DNA from: Streptococcus mitis
GTDB lineage: Bacteria; Bacillota; Bacilli; Lactobacillales; Streptococcaceae
DNA: 64,000 bases
Assembly: GCF_016658865.1 (NCBI RefSeq)
Contig: NZ_CP067992.1
Coordinates: 205,001-269,000 of the forward strand
Direction of reading: 5' to 3'
The position numbers and the translations under genes were made by a program. Numbering within the stretch: position 1 is the first letter of the stretch; each line of letters opens with the position of its first letter. Of the stretch, positions 1-8,244 are shown piece by piece. The notes under the pieces are model-generated. The model saw only the letters and a list, made by a program, of their open reading frames with translations, had not been told where the DNA came from and did no database searches.

Positions 1-66
1 TTGGTCAAGGGGTTAAGACACCGCCTTTTCACGGCGGTAACACGGGTTCGAATCCCGTACGGACTA
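1..66 (+). tRNA. tRNA-Glu (anticodon UUC), 5' end cut by the window edge
   Basis: The anticodon stem CCGCC/GGCGG encloses loop TTTTCAC, giving anticodon TTC, and is followed by a canonical T-arm with GGTTCGAATCC. About six bases of the 5' acceptor strand lie outside the window. The 3' end is the discriminator A with no encoded CCA. It is the first of nine tandem tRNA genes. Confidence 0.93.
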
Positions 67-70
67 TTTT

Positions 71-160
71 GGAGGATTACCCAAGTCCGGCTGAAGGGAA
101 CGGTCTTGAAAACCGTCAGGCGTGTAAAAGCGTGCGTGGGTTCGAATCCCACATCCTCCT
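71..160 (+). tRNA. tRNA-Ser (anticodon UGA)
   Basis: The acceptor stem GGAGGAT/ATCCTCC is intact, the anticodon loop CTTGAAA gives TGA, and there is a long class II variable arm as expected for tRNA-Ser. CCA is not encoded. Confidence 0.95.
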
Positions 161-170
161 TTTGTATTAA

Positions 171-244
<74 letters not shown>

Positions 245-247
245 TAA

Positions 248-320
248 GGCTCGGTAGCTCAGTTGGTAGAGCAATGGATTGAAGCTCCATGTGTCGGCGG
301 TTCGATTCCGTCTCGCGCCA
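248..320 (+). tRNA. tRNA-Phe (anticodon GAA)
   Basis: The anticodon stem ATGGA/TCCAT holds loop TTGAAGC, giving anticodon GAA. The acceptor 5' strand GGCTCGG faces TCGCGCC, which leaves a U4:C69 mismatch and a G7:U66 wobble, so the acceptor stem is imperfect. The T-arm is normal. CCA is not encoded; the final CCA-looking bases are positions 71-73 of the tRNA itself. Confidence 0.92.
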
Positions 321-332
321 TTTATATTTTTT

Positions 333-413
333 GGAAGGGTAGCGAAGAGGCTAAACGCGGCGGACTGTAAATCCGCTCCTTCGGGTTCGGGGGTTCGAAT
401 CCCTCCCCTTCCA
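333..413 (+). tRNA. tRNA-Tyr (anticodon GUA)
   Basis: The anticodon stem GCGGA/TCCGC holds loop CTGTAAA, giving anticodon GTA. A class II variable arm is present, as in bacterial tRNA-Tyr, and the acceptor GGAAGGG/CCCTTCC pairs. Confidence 0.94.
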
Positions 414-417
414 TTTT

Positions 418-488
418 ACGGGCATAGTTTAAAGGTAGAACTAAGGTCTCCAAAACCTTCAGTGTGGGTTCAATTCCTACTGCCCGTG
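418..488 (+). tRNA. tRNA-Trp (anticodon CCA)
   Basis: The acceptor ACGGGCA/TGCCCGT pairs fully with discriminator G. The anticodon stem AAGGT/ACCTT holds loop CTCCAAA, giving anticodon CCA. Confidence 0.93.
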
Positions 489-501
489 TTAATAGAATTA
501 T

Positions 502-575
502 GGCGGGTGTGGTGAAGTGGTTAACACACCAGATTGTGGCTCTGGCATGCGTGGGTTCGATCCCCATCACTCGCC
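502..575 (+). tRNA. tRNA-His (anticodon GUG)
   Basis: The anticodon loop TTGTGGC gives GTG. The acceptor has eight pairs, including the extra G(-1):C73 pair required by histidyl-tRNA synthetase. Confidence 0.94.
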
Positions 576-588
576 TATTTTATATTAT

Positions 589-660
589 TGGGGTATAGCC
601 AAGCGGTAAGGCAAGGGACTTTGACTCCCTCATGCGTTGGTTCGAATCCAGCTACCCCAG
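589..660 (+). tRNA. tRNA-Gln (anticodon UUG)
   Basis: The acceptor TGGGGTA/TACCCCA with a U1-A72 pair is typical of tRNA-Gln. The anticodon stem AGGGA/TCCCT holds loop CTTTGAC, giving TTG. The discriminator is G. Confidence 0.94.
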
Positions 661-669
661 TTACTATTT

Positions 670-753
670 GCCGGCGTGGCGGAATTGGCAGACGCGCTGG
701 ACTCAAAATCCAGTGTCCGCAAGGACGTGCCGGTTCGACCCCGGCCGCCGGTA
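670..753 (+). tRNA. tRNA-Leu (anticodon CAA)
   Basis: The anticodon stem CTGGA/TCCAG holds loop CTCAAAA, giving CAA. There is a class II variable arm, and the acceptor GCCGGCG/CGCCGGT closes with a G1:U72 wobble. It is the last tRNA of the cluster and is followed directly by a terminator. Confidence 0.94.
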
Positions 754-765
754 TAGTATAGAGTT

Positions 766-797
766 AAGGAACGTTGTAAATCTTCGTTCCTTTTTAT
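766..797 (+). terminator. terminator of the tRNA cluster
   Basis: A perfect 8-bp stem AAGGAACG/CGTTCCTT is followed by a T-run. Confidence 0.85.
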
Positions 798-805
798 ATT
801 ATTTT

Positions 806-814
806 TGGTATAAT
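806..814 (+). promoter_or_regulatory. extended -10 promoter of the GCS2-like gene
   Basis: TGGTATAAT is an extended -10 box about 45 bases ahead of the ATG at 860. No good -35 is visible because the tRNA terminator occupies that position. Confidence 0.6.
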
Positions 815-859
815 AATAGTTATTCAAATTTTATTTAGATTATGAAAGTGTAGGGAAGT

Positions 860-2137
860 ATGTCTCGTTCTATCGATTTATTAAAACATCGGTATTTGAA
901 AAATATTAAAGAAAATCCTGAATTGTTTCTCGGGATTGAGCTGGAATATCCTATTGTAAACTTGGAAGGGAATGCTACAGATGTTAAAGTTATCAAATGC
1001 TTATTCCGATATTTAGTTTCTGCTATGAATTTTACTGTCGAAAAGGTAGATGATTTTGGGACTCCTATTCAGTTAGTGGATCCAGTAAGTCAGGATACTA
1101 TTTTATTTGAAGTTTCCTATACTACGATTGAGTTTGCATTTGGTAAGGCTGAAACGATACAAGAGGTTGAAGAACGTTTTAGTATTTATATGAAAGTAAT
1201 CCAGAAGAAGCTAGCTGAATCAAATCATGCTATTGTCGGCTGTGGTATTCATCCCAACTGGGATAAAAATGAGAATTGTCCAGTGGCTTTCCCACGGTAT
1301 CGCATGCTGATGGACTATTTGAATTTGAGTAGAAATGTGACTAAATCAGACTTGCATCATTTCCCTGAATATGGTGCTTTTATCTGTGGGAGTCAGGTAC
1401 AGTTGGATGTTTCAAAGTTTAACTACTTACGAGTGATTAATGCTTTTACCCAAATTGAAGCGGCTAAGGCTTATTTATTTGCCAATTCTGAGTTTTCAGG
1501 TGAGGATTGGGATACGAGAATTGCAAGGGATATTTTCTGGGAAGAATCGATGCATGGTATCTATCCAGAAAACGTCGGGGTCAATGCTAGACTCTTTAAA
1601 GATGAGGATGATTTTTTTGATTATCTAGATCATTCTGCAATTTTTACTGCGGAACGTGATGAACAAACCTATTATTTTTATCCGATTCAGGCGAGGGACT
1701 ATTTGGCTACACCTGAAATCCAAGCATATGCACTTAATGGGGATGAGATTATTATTTATCCTCAAGAGAAGGATTTTGGAACACATCGTAGTTATCAGTA
1801 CCAAGACTTAACGACTCGCGGAACAGTTGAGTTTCGTAGTGTGTGTACTCAACCTCTAGATAGAACCTTCGCTTCAGCAGCTTTTCACTTGGGATTATTG
1901 GTTAATTTAGATAAGTTAGAAGCTTACTTAGAAGCAGCACCTTTCTTTAAAGAATTTGGGCGAAATTATAAGTTTTTAAGACGACAATTTTCTAAGAAGA
2001 AGCTTACAGATGAGGAAGAAACTGCGATTATTGAAATTTCCAAAGACTTACTACTGCTAGCCGAGGAAGGACTGGAGATGAGAAATATGCAAGAAATGAC
2101 CTACTTACAGCCTTTGAAAGAAGAATTGAGCCTATAA
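860..2137 (+). CDS. glutamate-cysteine ligase (GCS2) family protein
   Basis: A 425-aa soluble protein. The N-terminal FLGIELEYPI (about residues 23-32) and the C-terminal RGTVEFRSVCTQP (about 320-332) match the metal- and ATP-binding glutamate segments of the glutamate-cysteine ligase fold. Family members ligate an amino acid to the gamma-carboxylate of glutamate, classically the first step of glutathione synthesis. Mitis streptococci are generally regarded as importing rather than making glutathione, and no gshB partner is next to it, so the true substrate is uncertain. The start is the ATG after a GTAGGGAAG ribosome binding site. It lies alone between the tRNA terminator and thrC. Confidence 0.75.
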   Translation: MSRSIDLLKHRYLKNIKENPELFLGIELEYPIVNLEGNATDVKVIKCLFRYLVSAMNFTVEKVDDFGTPIQLVDPVSQDTILFEVSYTTIEFAFGKAETIQEVEERFSIYMKVIQKKLAESNHAIVGCGIHPNWDKNENCPVAFPRYRMLMDYLNLSRNVTKSDLHHFPEYGAFICGSQVQLDVSKFNYLRVINAFTQIEAAKAYLFANSEFSGEDWDTRIARDIFWEESMHGIYPENVGVNARLFKDEDDFFDYLDHSAIFTAERDEQTYYFYPIQARDYLATPEIQAYALNGDEIIIYPQEKDFGTHRSYQYQDLTTRGTVEFRSVCTQPLDRTFASAAFHLGLLVNLDKLEAYLEAAPFFKEFGRNYKFLRRQFSKKKLTDEEETAIIEISKDLLLLAEEGLEMRNMQEMTYLQPLKEELSL

Positions 2138-2212
2138 TTTCTCTTGTAAAAGGAGAATTTTCTGAAAAATCATGATATAATGGATGAGACTATAGATAAA
2201 GGATAGAGAGTA

Positions 2213-3697
2213 ATGACATTAGTTTATCAATCAACGCGTGATGCCAACAATACAGTAACTGCTAGCCAAGCTATTTTGCAAGGTTTGGCGACGGACGGTG
2301 GTTTATTTACACCGGTTACTTATCCAAAGGTAGATTTGGACTTTGACAAATTGAAAGATGCTTCTTATCAGGAAGTTGCTAAGCTTGTTTTGTCAGCATT
2401 TTTAGATGACTTTACAGCTGAAGAGTTGGACTACTGTATCAACAATGCCTACGATAGCAAGTTTGATACTCCAGCTATCGCACCATTAGTGAAATTAGAC
2501 GGGCAATACAATCTGGAACTTTTCCATGGTTCAACAATTGCCTTTAAGGATATGGCCTTGTCTATTTTGCCATACTTTATGACAACAGCTGCTAAGAAGC
2601 ATGGTTTGGAAAATAAGATTGTCATCTTAACAGCGACATCTGGTGATACTGGGAAAGCTGCTATGGCAGGGTTTGCGGATGTTCCTGGTACTGAGATTAT
2701 TGTCTTTTATCCAAAGGATGGTGTCAGCAAGGTACAAGAGTTGCAAATGACCACTCAGACTGGTGACAATACTCATGTTATCGCTATTGATGGTAACTTT
2801 GATGATGCCCAAACAAATGTGAAGCATATGTTTAACGATGTGGCTCTTCGTGAAAGATTAGCGGCCAACAAGTTGCAATTTTCATCTGCAAACTCTATGA
2901 ATATTGGTCGTCTGGTGCCACAGATTGTTTATTATGTTTACGCCTATGCTCAGTTGGTCAAGACTGGTGAGATTGTGGCTGGTGAACAGATCAACTTCAC
3001 AGTACCAACAGGAAACTTTGGAAATATCTTGGCTGCCTTTTATGCTAAACAAATCGGTCTTCCAGTTGGCAAATTAATCTGTGCTTCAAATGACAACAAT
3101 GTTTTGACAGACTTTTTCAAGACACGTGTTTACGACAAGAAACGTGAGTTTAAAGTGACTACTAGTCCATCTATGGATATTTTGGTATCTTCAAACTTGG
3201 AGCGTTTGATTTTCCATCTTTTAGGTAATGATGCGGTTAAAACAGCTGAACTCATGAATGCCTTGAACAAGCAAGGACAATATGAGTTGACAGACTTTGA
3301 TGCAGAGATTCTTAATCTCTTTGCAGCTGAATATGCGACTGAGGAAGAAACAGTGGCAGAAATCAAGCGTGTTTATGAGTCAGATTCTTATATCGAGGAT
3401 CCACATACGGCGGTTGCCTCGGCAGTTTATAAGAAATACCAAGCGGCTACTGGCGATGTGACTAAGACAGTGATTGCTTCAACAGCGAGTCCATACAAGT
3501 TCCCAGTGGTTGCAGTAGAAGCTGTAACTGGAAAATCAGGGCTTGGCGACTTTGAAGCCTTGGCTCAATTACATGATATTTCAGGAGTGGCAGTGCCGCC
3601 AGCAGTTGACGGGCTTGAAACAGCTCCTGTTCGTCATAAGACAACTGTTGCAGCAACAGACATGCAAGTAGCGGTTGAGGCTTATCTAGGACTTTAA
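2213..3697 (+). CDS. thrC: threonine synthase
   Basis: A 494-aa PLP enzyme of the long-form threonine synthase family, converting O-phosphohomoserine to threonine plus phosphate. GSTIAFKDMAL (about residues 104-114) carries the PLP lysine, and TATSGDTGKAA (about 140-150) is the phosphate and PLP-binding loop. Length is normal. It has its own extended -10 (TGATATAAT near 2172) and a terminator immediately downstream, so it is probably monocistronic and not in an operon with hom or thrB. Confidence 0.95.
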   Translation: MTLVYQSTRDANNTVTASQAILQGLATDGGLFTPVTYPKVDLDFDKLKDASYQEVAKLVLSAFLDDFTAEELDYCINNAYDSKFDTPAIAPLVKLDGQYNLELFHGSTIAFKDMALSILPYFMTTAAKKHGLENKIVILTATSGDTGKAAMAGFADVPGTEIIVFYPKDGVSKVQELQMTTQTGDNTHVIAIDGNFDDAQTNVKHMFNDVALRERLAANKLQFSSANSMNIGRLVPQIVYYVYAYAQLVKTGEIVAGEQINFTVPTGNFGNILAAFYAKQIGLPVGKLICASNDNNVLTDFFKTRVYDKKREFKVTTSPSMDILVSSNLERLIFHLLGNDAVKTAELMNALNKQGQYELTDFDAEILNLFAAEYATEEETVAEIKRVYESDSYIEDPHTAVASAVYKKYQAATGDVTKTVIASTASPYKFPVVAVEAVTGKSGLGDFEALAQLHDISGVAVPPAVDGLETAPVRHKTTVAATDMQVAVEAYLGL

Positions 3698-3709
3698 GAC
3701 AGAGGGAGT

Positions 3710-3743
3710 AAACTCGGTTGGGAAACCAACTGAGTTTCTTTTC
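3710..3743 (+). terminator. terminator after thrC
   Basis: The stem AAACTCGGTTG/CAACTGAGTTT has one wobble, a GGAAAC loop and a T-rich tail. Confidence 0.8.
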
Positions 3744-3757
3744 ATCAGGAGGAAGGA

Positions 3758-5038
3758 TTGTTTAAGAAAAATAAAGACATTCTTAATATTGCCTTACCAG
3801 CTATGGGCGAAAACTTTTTGCAGATGCTCATGGGGATGGTGGACAGTTATCTGGTAGCCCACTTGGGCTTGATAGCTATTTCGGGTGTATCAGTAGCTGG
3901 CAATATTATCACGATTTACCAGGCGATTTTCATCGCTCTGGGAGCTGCTATTTCCAGTGTTATTTCAAAAAGTTTGGGGCAGAAGGATCAATCTATGCTA
4001 GCCTATCATGTGACTGAAGCCTTGAAGATTACCTTACTATTAAGTTTCCTTTTAGGATTTTTGTCCATCTTCGCTGGGAAAGAGATGATAGGACTTTTGG
4101 GGACGGAGATAGATGTAGCTGAGAGTGGTGGGCTCTACCTATCCTTGGTAGGCGGATCGATTGTTCTTTTGGGCTTGATGACCAGTCTGGGTGCCTTGAT
4201 TCGTGCAACGCATAATCCACGTTTGCCCCTCTATGTGAGTCTTTTATCCAATGCCTTGAATATTCTTTTTTCAAGTCTAGCTATTTTTGTTCTGGATATG
4301 GGGATAGCTGGTGTTGCTTGGGGGACAATTCTGTCTCGTTTGGTAGGTCTTGTGATTTTATGGTCGCAATTAAAGTTGCCTTTTGAGAAACCGACTTTTG
4401 GTTTAGATAAGGAACTATTGACCTTAGCTTTGCCAGCAGCTGGAGAGCGGCTTATGATGCGGGCTGGAGATGTAGTAATCATTGCCTTGGTTGTGTCTTT
4501 CGGGACAGAGGCAGTGGCTGGAAATGCAGTCGGAGAAGTCTTGACCCAGTTTAACTATATGCCTGCCTTTGGCGTCGCTACGGCAACGGTCATGCTGGTG
4601 GCTCGAGCAGTTGGGGAGGATAATTGGAAAAAAGTAGCTAATTTGAGCAAGCAAACCTTTTGGCTTTCTCTGCTTCTCATGTTGCCCTTGACGCTTAGTG
4701 TCTATGCCTTGGGCATACCACTGACTCATCTCTATACGAATGATTCTCTAGCGGTGGAGGCTAGTGTGCTAGTGACACTTTTTTCACTACTTGGTACTCC
4801 TATGACGATAGGAACAGTCATCTATACAGCAGTCTGGCAGGGTTTGGGCAATGCTCGGCTTCCCTTTTATGCGACAAGTATAGGAATGTGGTGTATCCGC
4901 ATTGGAACAGGATATCTGATGGGGATTGTGCTTGGTTGGGGCTTGCCCGGTATTTGGGCCGGAACCCTTTTGGATAATGGTTTTCGTTGGTTATTTCTAC
5001 GTTACCGTTACCAGCGTTATATGAGCTTGAAAGGATAG
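3758..5038 (+). CDS. MATE family efflux transporter
   Basis: A 426-aa integral membrane protein with about 12 hydrophobic segments. It reads as a MATE/DinF-type sodium- or proton-coupled multidrug exporter: the N-terminal LNIALPAMGENFLQMLMGMVD and the repeated LALPAAGERLMMR (about 222-234) mark the two pseudo-symmetric halves. The start codon is TTG, chosen because AGGAGGAAGGA lies just upstream. It is followed 3 bp later by a HAD phosphatase gene and is probably cotranscribed with it. Substrate is unknown. Confidence 0.87.
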   Translation: MFKKNKDILNIALPAMGENFLQMLMGMVDSYLVAHLGLIAISGVSVAGNIITIYQAIFIALGAAISSVISKSLGQKDQSMLAYHVTEALKITLLLSFLLGFLSIFAGKEMIGLLGTEIDVAESGGLYLSLVGGSIVLLGLMTSLGALIRATHNPRLPLYVSLLSNALNILFSSLAIFVLDMGIAGVAWGTILSRLVGLVILWSQLKLPFEKPTFGLDKELLTLALPAAGERLMMRAGDVVIIALVVSFGTEAVAGNAVGEVLTQFNYMPAFGVATATVMLVARAVGEDNWKKVANLSKQTFWLSLLLMLPLTLSVYALGIPLTHLYTNDSLAVEASVLVTLFSLLGTPMTIGTVIYTAVWQGLGNARLPFYATSIGMWCIRIGTGYLMGIVLGWGLPGIWAGTLLDNGFRWLFLRYRYQRYMSLKG

Positions 5039-5041
5039 GAA

Positions 5042-5668
5042 ATGCAAAAAACAGCTTTTATTTGGGATTTAGACGGGACTTTATTGGACTCTTACGAAGC
5101 GATTTTGTCAGGGATTGAGGAAACTTTTGCTCAGTTTTCTATTCCTTATGAAAAGGAGCAGGTGAGAGAGTTTATCCTCAAGTTTTCTGTGCAGGATTTA
5201 CTTGTGCAGGCGGCAGAAGAGAGAAAGCTGGATGTGGAAATGCTAAATCAGGTGCGTGCCCAGAGTTTGGCTGAGAAGAATGCTCAGGTAGTTTTGATGC
5301 CAGGTGCGCGTGATGTGCTAGCTTGGGCAGAGGAATCAGGAATTCAGCAGTTTGTTTACACTCATAAGGGAGACAATGCTCTTACCATTCTAAGAGACTT
5401 GGGTTTGGAATCTTATTTTACAGAGATTTTAACAAGTCAGAGTGGCTTTGCGCGTAAACCTAGTTCAGAAGCGGCTACCTATCTGTTAGGCAAGTATCAG
5501 TTGGATTCTGAGAAGACCTATTATATAGGGGATCGGACTCTGGATGTGGAATTTGCCCAGAATAGTGGTATTCAGAGCATTAATTTTTTAGAGTCGTCTT
5601 ATGGAGGCAATCACAGGATTCAAGAGTTAGCAGATATTCCTTGCATTTTTGGGGATTGGGAACGATAA
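5042..5668 (+). CDS. HAD-superfamily phosphatase (phosphoglycolate phosphatase-like)
   Basis: A 208-aa haloacid dehalogenase hydrolase. Motif I is FIWDLDGTLLDS at the N-terminus with both catalytic aspartates, motif II is the threonine of YTHKGDN, and motif IV is the GDRTLDVE segment (about 159-166). The helical cap sits between motifs I and II, as in Gph/PgmB-type enzymes. Substrate cannot be read from sequence. It is coupled to the MATE gene with a 3-bp gap. Confidence 0.85.
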   Translation: MQKTAFIWDLDGTLLDSYEAILSGIEETFAQFSIPYEKEQVREFILKFSVQDLLVQAAEERKLDVEMLNQVRAQSLAEKNAQVVLMPGARDVLAWAEESGIQQFVYTHKGDNALTILRDLGLESYFTEILTSQSGFARKPSSEAATYLLGKYQLDSEKTYYIGDRTLDVEFAQNSGIQSINFLESSYGGNHRIQELADIPCIFGDWER

Positions 5669-5752
5669 GACTGTGTCAGTTTTGTGACAGAGACCTAACA
5701 AACTATTTCAAGTAACAGAGTTTGTTACAAGGAATAGACAGTTTTATTAAAT

Positions 5753-5774
5753 AGGCCCGAGAGGGCTTTTTTTC
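5753..5774 (+). terminator. short GC hairpin with T-run
   Basis: GCCC-GAGA-GGGC is followed by seven Ts, ending the MATE/HAD transcript. Confidence 0.65.
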
Positions 5775-5827
5775 TGCATTTTTTGTGTTATGATAGACAG
5801 GTACTCATTTGAAAGGAATTTGAAAGA

Positions 5828-7030
5828 ATGAAGAAAAGAATATTATTAGCCTCAACAGTAGCCTTGTCATTTGCCCCAGTATTGGCAACTCAAGCAGAAG
5901 AAGTTCTTTGGACTGCACGTAGTGTTGAGCAAATCCAAAATGATTTGACTAAAACGGATAACAAAACAAGTTATACCGTTCAGTATGGTGATACCTTGAG
6001 CACCATTGCAGAAGCCTTGGGTGTAGATGTCACAGTTCTTGCGAATTTGAATAAAATCACTAATATGGACTTGATTTTCCCAGAAACTGTTTTGACAACG
6101 ACTGTCAATGAATCTGAAGAAGTAACAGAAGTTGAAATCCAAACACCTCAAGCAGATTCTAGTGAAGAAGTGACAACTGCGACAGCAGATTTGACAACCA
6201 ATCAAGTGACGGTTGATGATCAAACTGTTCAGGTTGCAGACCTTTCTCAACCGATTGCAGAAGCGCCAAAAGCGGTAGAAACTACAAGTACAAAAGAAGT
6301 AGCAACAAATTCAGAAGTTGCAGAGACAGTTGCTACTGTAGAAGAAGTAGCACCATCTACAAATACTTCAACGTCAGAGGAGCAAACAGCCGAAACAAGC
6401 AATGCAGTTGCAGAGGCAACTCCTCAGGCAACAATTCCAGCTGAGAAAGAGGAAACACAAGCCAGCCCTCAAGCTGTTTCAACAGTGGAAGAAACTACAA
6501 CTCCAGTAGAAGAAAAAACAACAGAAACAACTGCAACAAGTTCAGAAGAAGCAAAAGAAGTCTCATCAAATGATGCTACAACAGTAGTTTCTACTTATCA
6601 ACCAGAAGAGAAGAAAACAGTTGCAACAACTTACGCAGCTCCAGCAGCGCCCGATTATGCTGGACTGGCGGTAGCGAAATCTGAAAATGCAGGCCTTCAA
6701 CCACAAACAGCTGCCTTTAAAGAAGAAATCGCCAACTTGTTTGGCATCACATCCTTTAGTGGTTACCGTCCAGGAGACAGTGGAGATCACGGAAAAGGTT
6801 TGGCTATCGACTTTATGGTACCAGAAAGCTCAGAACTAGGGGATAAGATTGCGGAATACGCTATTCAAAACATGGCTAGCCGTGGAATTAGTTACATCAT
6901 CTGGAAACAACGTTTCTATGCTCCATTCGATAGCAAATATGGACCAGCTAATACTTGGAACCCAATGCCAGACCGTGGTAGCGTGACAGAAAATCACTAT
7001 GATCACGTTCACGTTTCAATGAATGGATAA
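5828..7030 (+). CDS. secreted LysM protein with C-terminal peptidase-like domain
   Basis: A 400-aa exported protein. Residues 1-23 are a signal peptide, and about 48-92 form a LysM peptidoglycan-binding domain (YTVQYGDTLSTIAEALGV). Residues 95-275 are a low-complexity linker rich in Thr, Glu, Ala and Val, probably spanning the wall. The C-terminal 110 residues hold SGDHGKGLAIDFM and HYDHVHVSM, the His/Asp and HxH pattern of zinc-dependent LAS-type (VanY/D-Ala-D-Ala carboxypeptidase-like) folds. It may be a wall hydrolase, or a catalytically dead wall-binding protein. It has an independent promoter (TATGAT near 5789). Confidence 0.82.
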   Translation: MKKRILLASTVALSFAPVLATQAEEVLWTARSVEQIQNDLTKTDNKTSYTVQYGDTLSTIAEALGVDVTVLANLNKITNMDLIFPETVLTTTVNESEEVTEVEIQTPQADSSEEVTTATADLTTNQVTVDDQTVQVADLSQPIAEAPKAVETTSTKEVATNSEVAETVATVEEVAPSTNTSTSEEQTAETSNAVAEATPQATIPAEKEETQASPQAVSTVEETTTPVEEKTTETTATSSEEAKEVSSNDATTVVSTYQPEEKKTVATTYAAPAAPDYAGLAVAKSENAGLQPQTAAFKEEIANLFGITSFSGYRPGDSGDHGKGLAIDFMVPESSELGDKIAEYAIQNMASRGISYIIWKQRFYAPFDSKYGPANTWNPMPDRGSVTENHYDHVHVSMNG

Positions 7031-7111
7031 ACCAGACTTTGTAATATCATTTTGGCGAATGAGATCTAGCTTTCGTGATAGAGAGCGATTCTCGTTCGTT
7101 TTTTCTTTGTC

Positions 7112-7215
7112 ATACTCTTCGAAAATCTCTTCAAACCACGTCAGTTTCGCCTTGCCGTACTCAAGTATAGCCTGCGGCTAGCTTCCTAGTTTGCTCTTTG
7201 ATTTTTATTGAGTAT
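7112..7215 (-). repeat. BOX element, boxA-boxC without boxB
   Basis: Read on the minus strand it runs from the boxA start ATACTCAATAAAAATCAAAG to the boxC end GATTTTCGAAGAGTAT. The boxB module is absent. The remainder of the 7031-7333 gap holds the LysM 3' flank and the marR control region. Confidence 0.92.
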
Positions 7216-7284
7216 CAATATGAATGGAAAACTAGCATCTTGTAATGATTCAAGCAACATTCTTGCAATCTATTTTACTTTGCA

Positions 7285-7323
7285 TTTTACTTGATTAGTC
7301 AACTATTGATAAATCAAGTAAAA
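7285..7323. promoter_or_regulatory. perfect inverted repeat, probable MarR operator
   Basis: TTTTACTTGATT (7285-7296) and AATCAAGTAAAA (7312-7323) are perfect 12-bp inverted repeats, ending 10 bp before the marR start codon and overlapping its Shine-Dalgarno. The placement suits autorepression by the downstream MarR protein. Confidence 0.75.
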
Positions 7324-7333
7324 GGAGAAAGAA

Positions 7334-7759
7334 ATGATAGAGATTCAAGATTTACTGTATCAACTCCGCTTGTCTGAGCAAGCAAGTACGCAATTGTTTG
7401 AAAAAAGACTTGGGATTAGTTTGACACGGTATCAGATTTTACTGTTTCTGCTGAAGCATTCCCCTTGTAATCAAATAGCGGTTCAGGAGCGTTTGAAGAT
7501 TGATCAGGCCGCCTTGACACGACATTTCAAGATTCTGGAAAAGGAAGGTTTGGTGGAGCGTCATCGCAATCCTGAAAATCAGCGAGAAGTGTTGGTAGAG
7601 GCTACGAAGTATGCCAAGGAGCAGTTAGTGGTGAATCACCCTCTGCAACATATCAAGATTAAGGAAGAGATGGAAAGTATCTTAACAGAGTCTGAAAGAA
7701 CAGAACTCAGACGTTTAGTAAATAAATTGGTTTTGGGTATTGAAAATATAGAAATTTAA
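7334..7759 (+). CDS. MarR family transcriptional regulator
   Basis: A 141-aa winged-helix dimer protein. The helix-turn-helix is at about 51-72 (NQIAVQERLKIDQAALTRHFKILEKEG), followed by the wing LVERHRNPENQREVLVEAT, which is the MarR signature. It lies directly downstream of a perfect palindrome and 10 bp upstream of a DUF1304 membrane protein gene, so the pair probably forms an autoregulated operon responding to a small lipophilic or phenolic ligand. The ligand is unknown. Confidence 0.9.
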   Translation: MIEIQDLLYQLRLSEQASTQLFEKRLGISLTRYQILLFLLKHSPCNQIAVQERLKIDQAALTRHFKILEKEGLVERHRNPENQREVLVEATKYAKEQLVVNHPLQHIKIKEEMESILTESERTELRRLVNKLVLGIENIEI

Positions 7760-7769
7760 GGAGAAATAG

Positions 7770-8132
7770 ATGTCAATTATTACAATCATTTTAGCAACAA
7801 TCGTTGCTTTGGAGCATTTTTACATTTTTTATTTGGAAAGTATTGCAACGCAATCAGATGCGACTAGTCGTATCTTTAACATGGACAAGGAAGAACTGGC
7901 TCGTCCGTCGGTAAGTTCACTGTTTAAAAATCAAGGGATTTATAACGGTCTGCTAGGAGTCTTTCTCTTATATGGGATTTATTTCTCACAGAATTTAGAA
8001 ATTGTGACTATTTTTGTCTTGTTTGTGATTGGAGCTGCGGCTTATGGCTCTCTCACAGCAGATAAGAAAATTATTTTGAAGCAAGGTGGACCAGCTATTT
8101 TGGCCTTGATTAGTATTTTACTCTTTAAATAA
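7770..8132 (+). CDS. DUF1304 family membrane protein
   Basis: A 120-aa protein with four predicted membrane segments and the conserved N-terminal LEHFYIFYLES. DUF1304 proteins have no established biochemical role. They often sit next to MarR or TetR regulators, as here, which suggests a membrane stress or export function. Translation is coupled to marR with 10 bp between them. Confidence 0.85.
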   Translation: MSIITIILATIVALEHFYIFYLESIATQSDATSRIFNMDKEELARPSVSSLFKNQGIYNGLLGVFLLYGIYFSQNLEIVTIFVLFVIGAAAYGSLTADKKIILKQGGPAILALISILLFK

Positions 8133-8244
8133 ACTTTAATGCCGGTCTAATCCTCTCTAGTCCTTTTCACTCCAGAATAAGGGAAATATGTTATACTTGT
8201 TTTTAAGAAAAAAGTCTCATTGAATTTGTTTTGAGGAGTTAGAA

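Noticed and set aside
5669..5827. WalR (VicR) binding site upstream of the LysM gene
   Set aside because: Wall genes of this kind are often WalR targets, but I could not find two TGTWAH half sites with 5-bp spacing.
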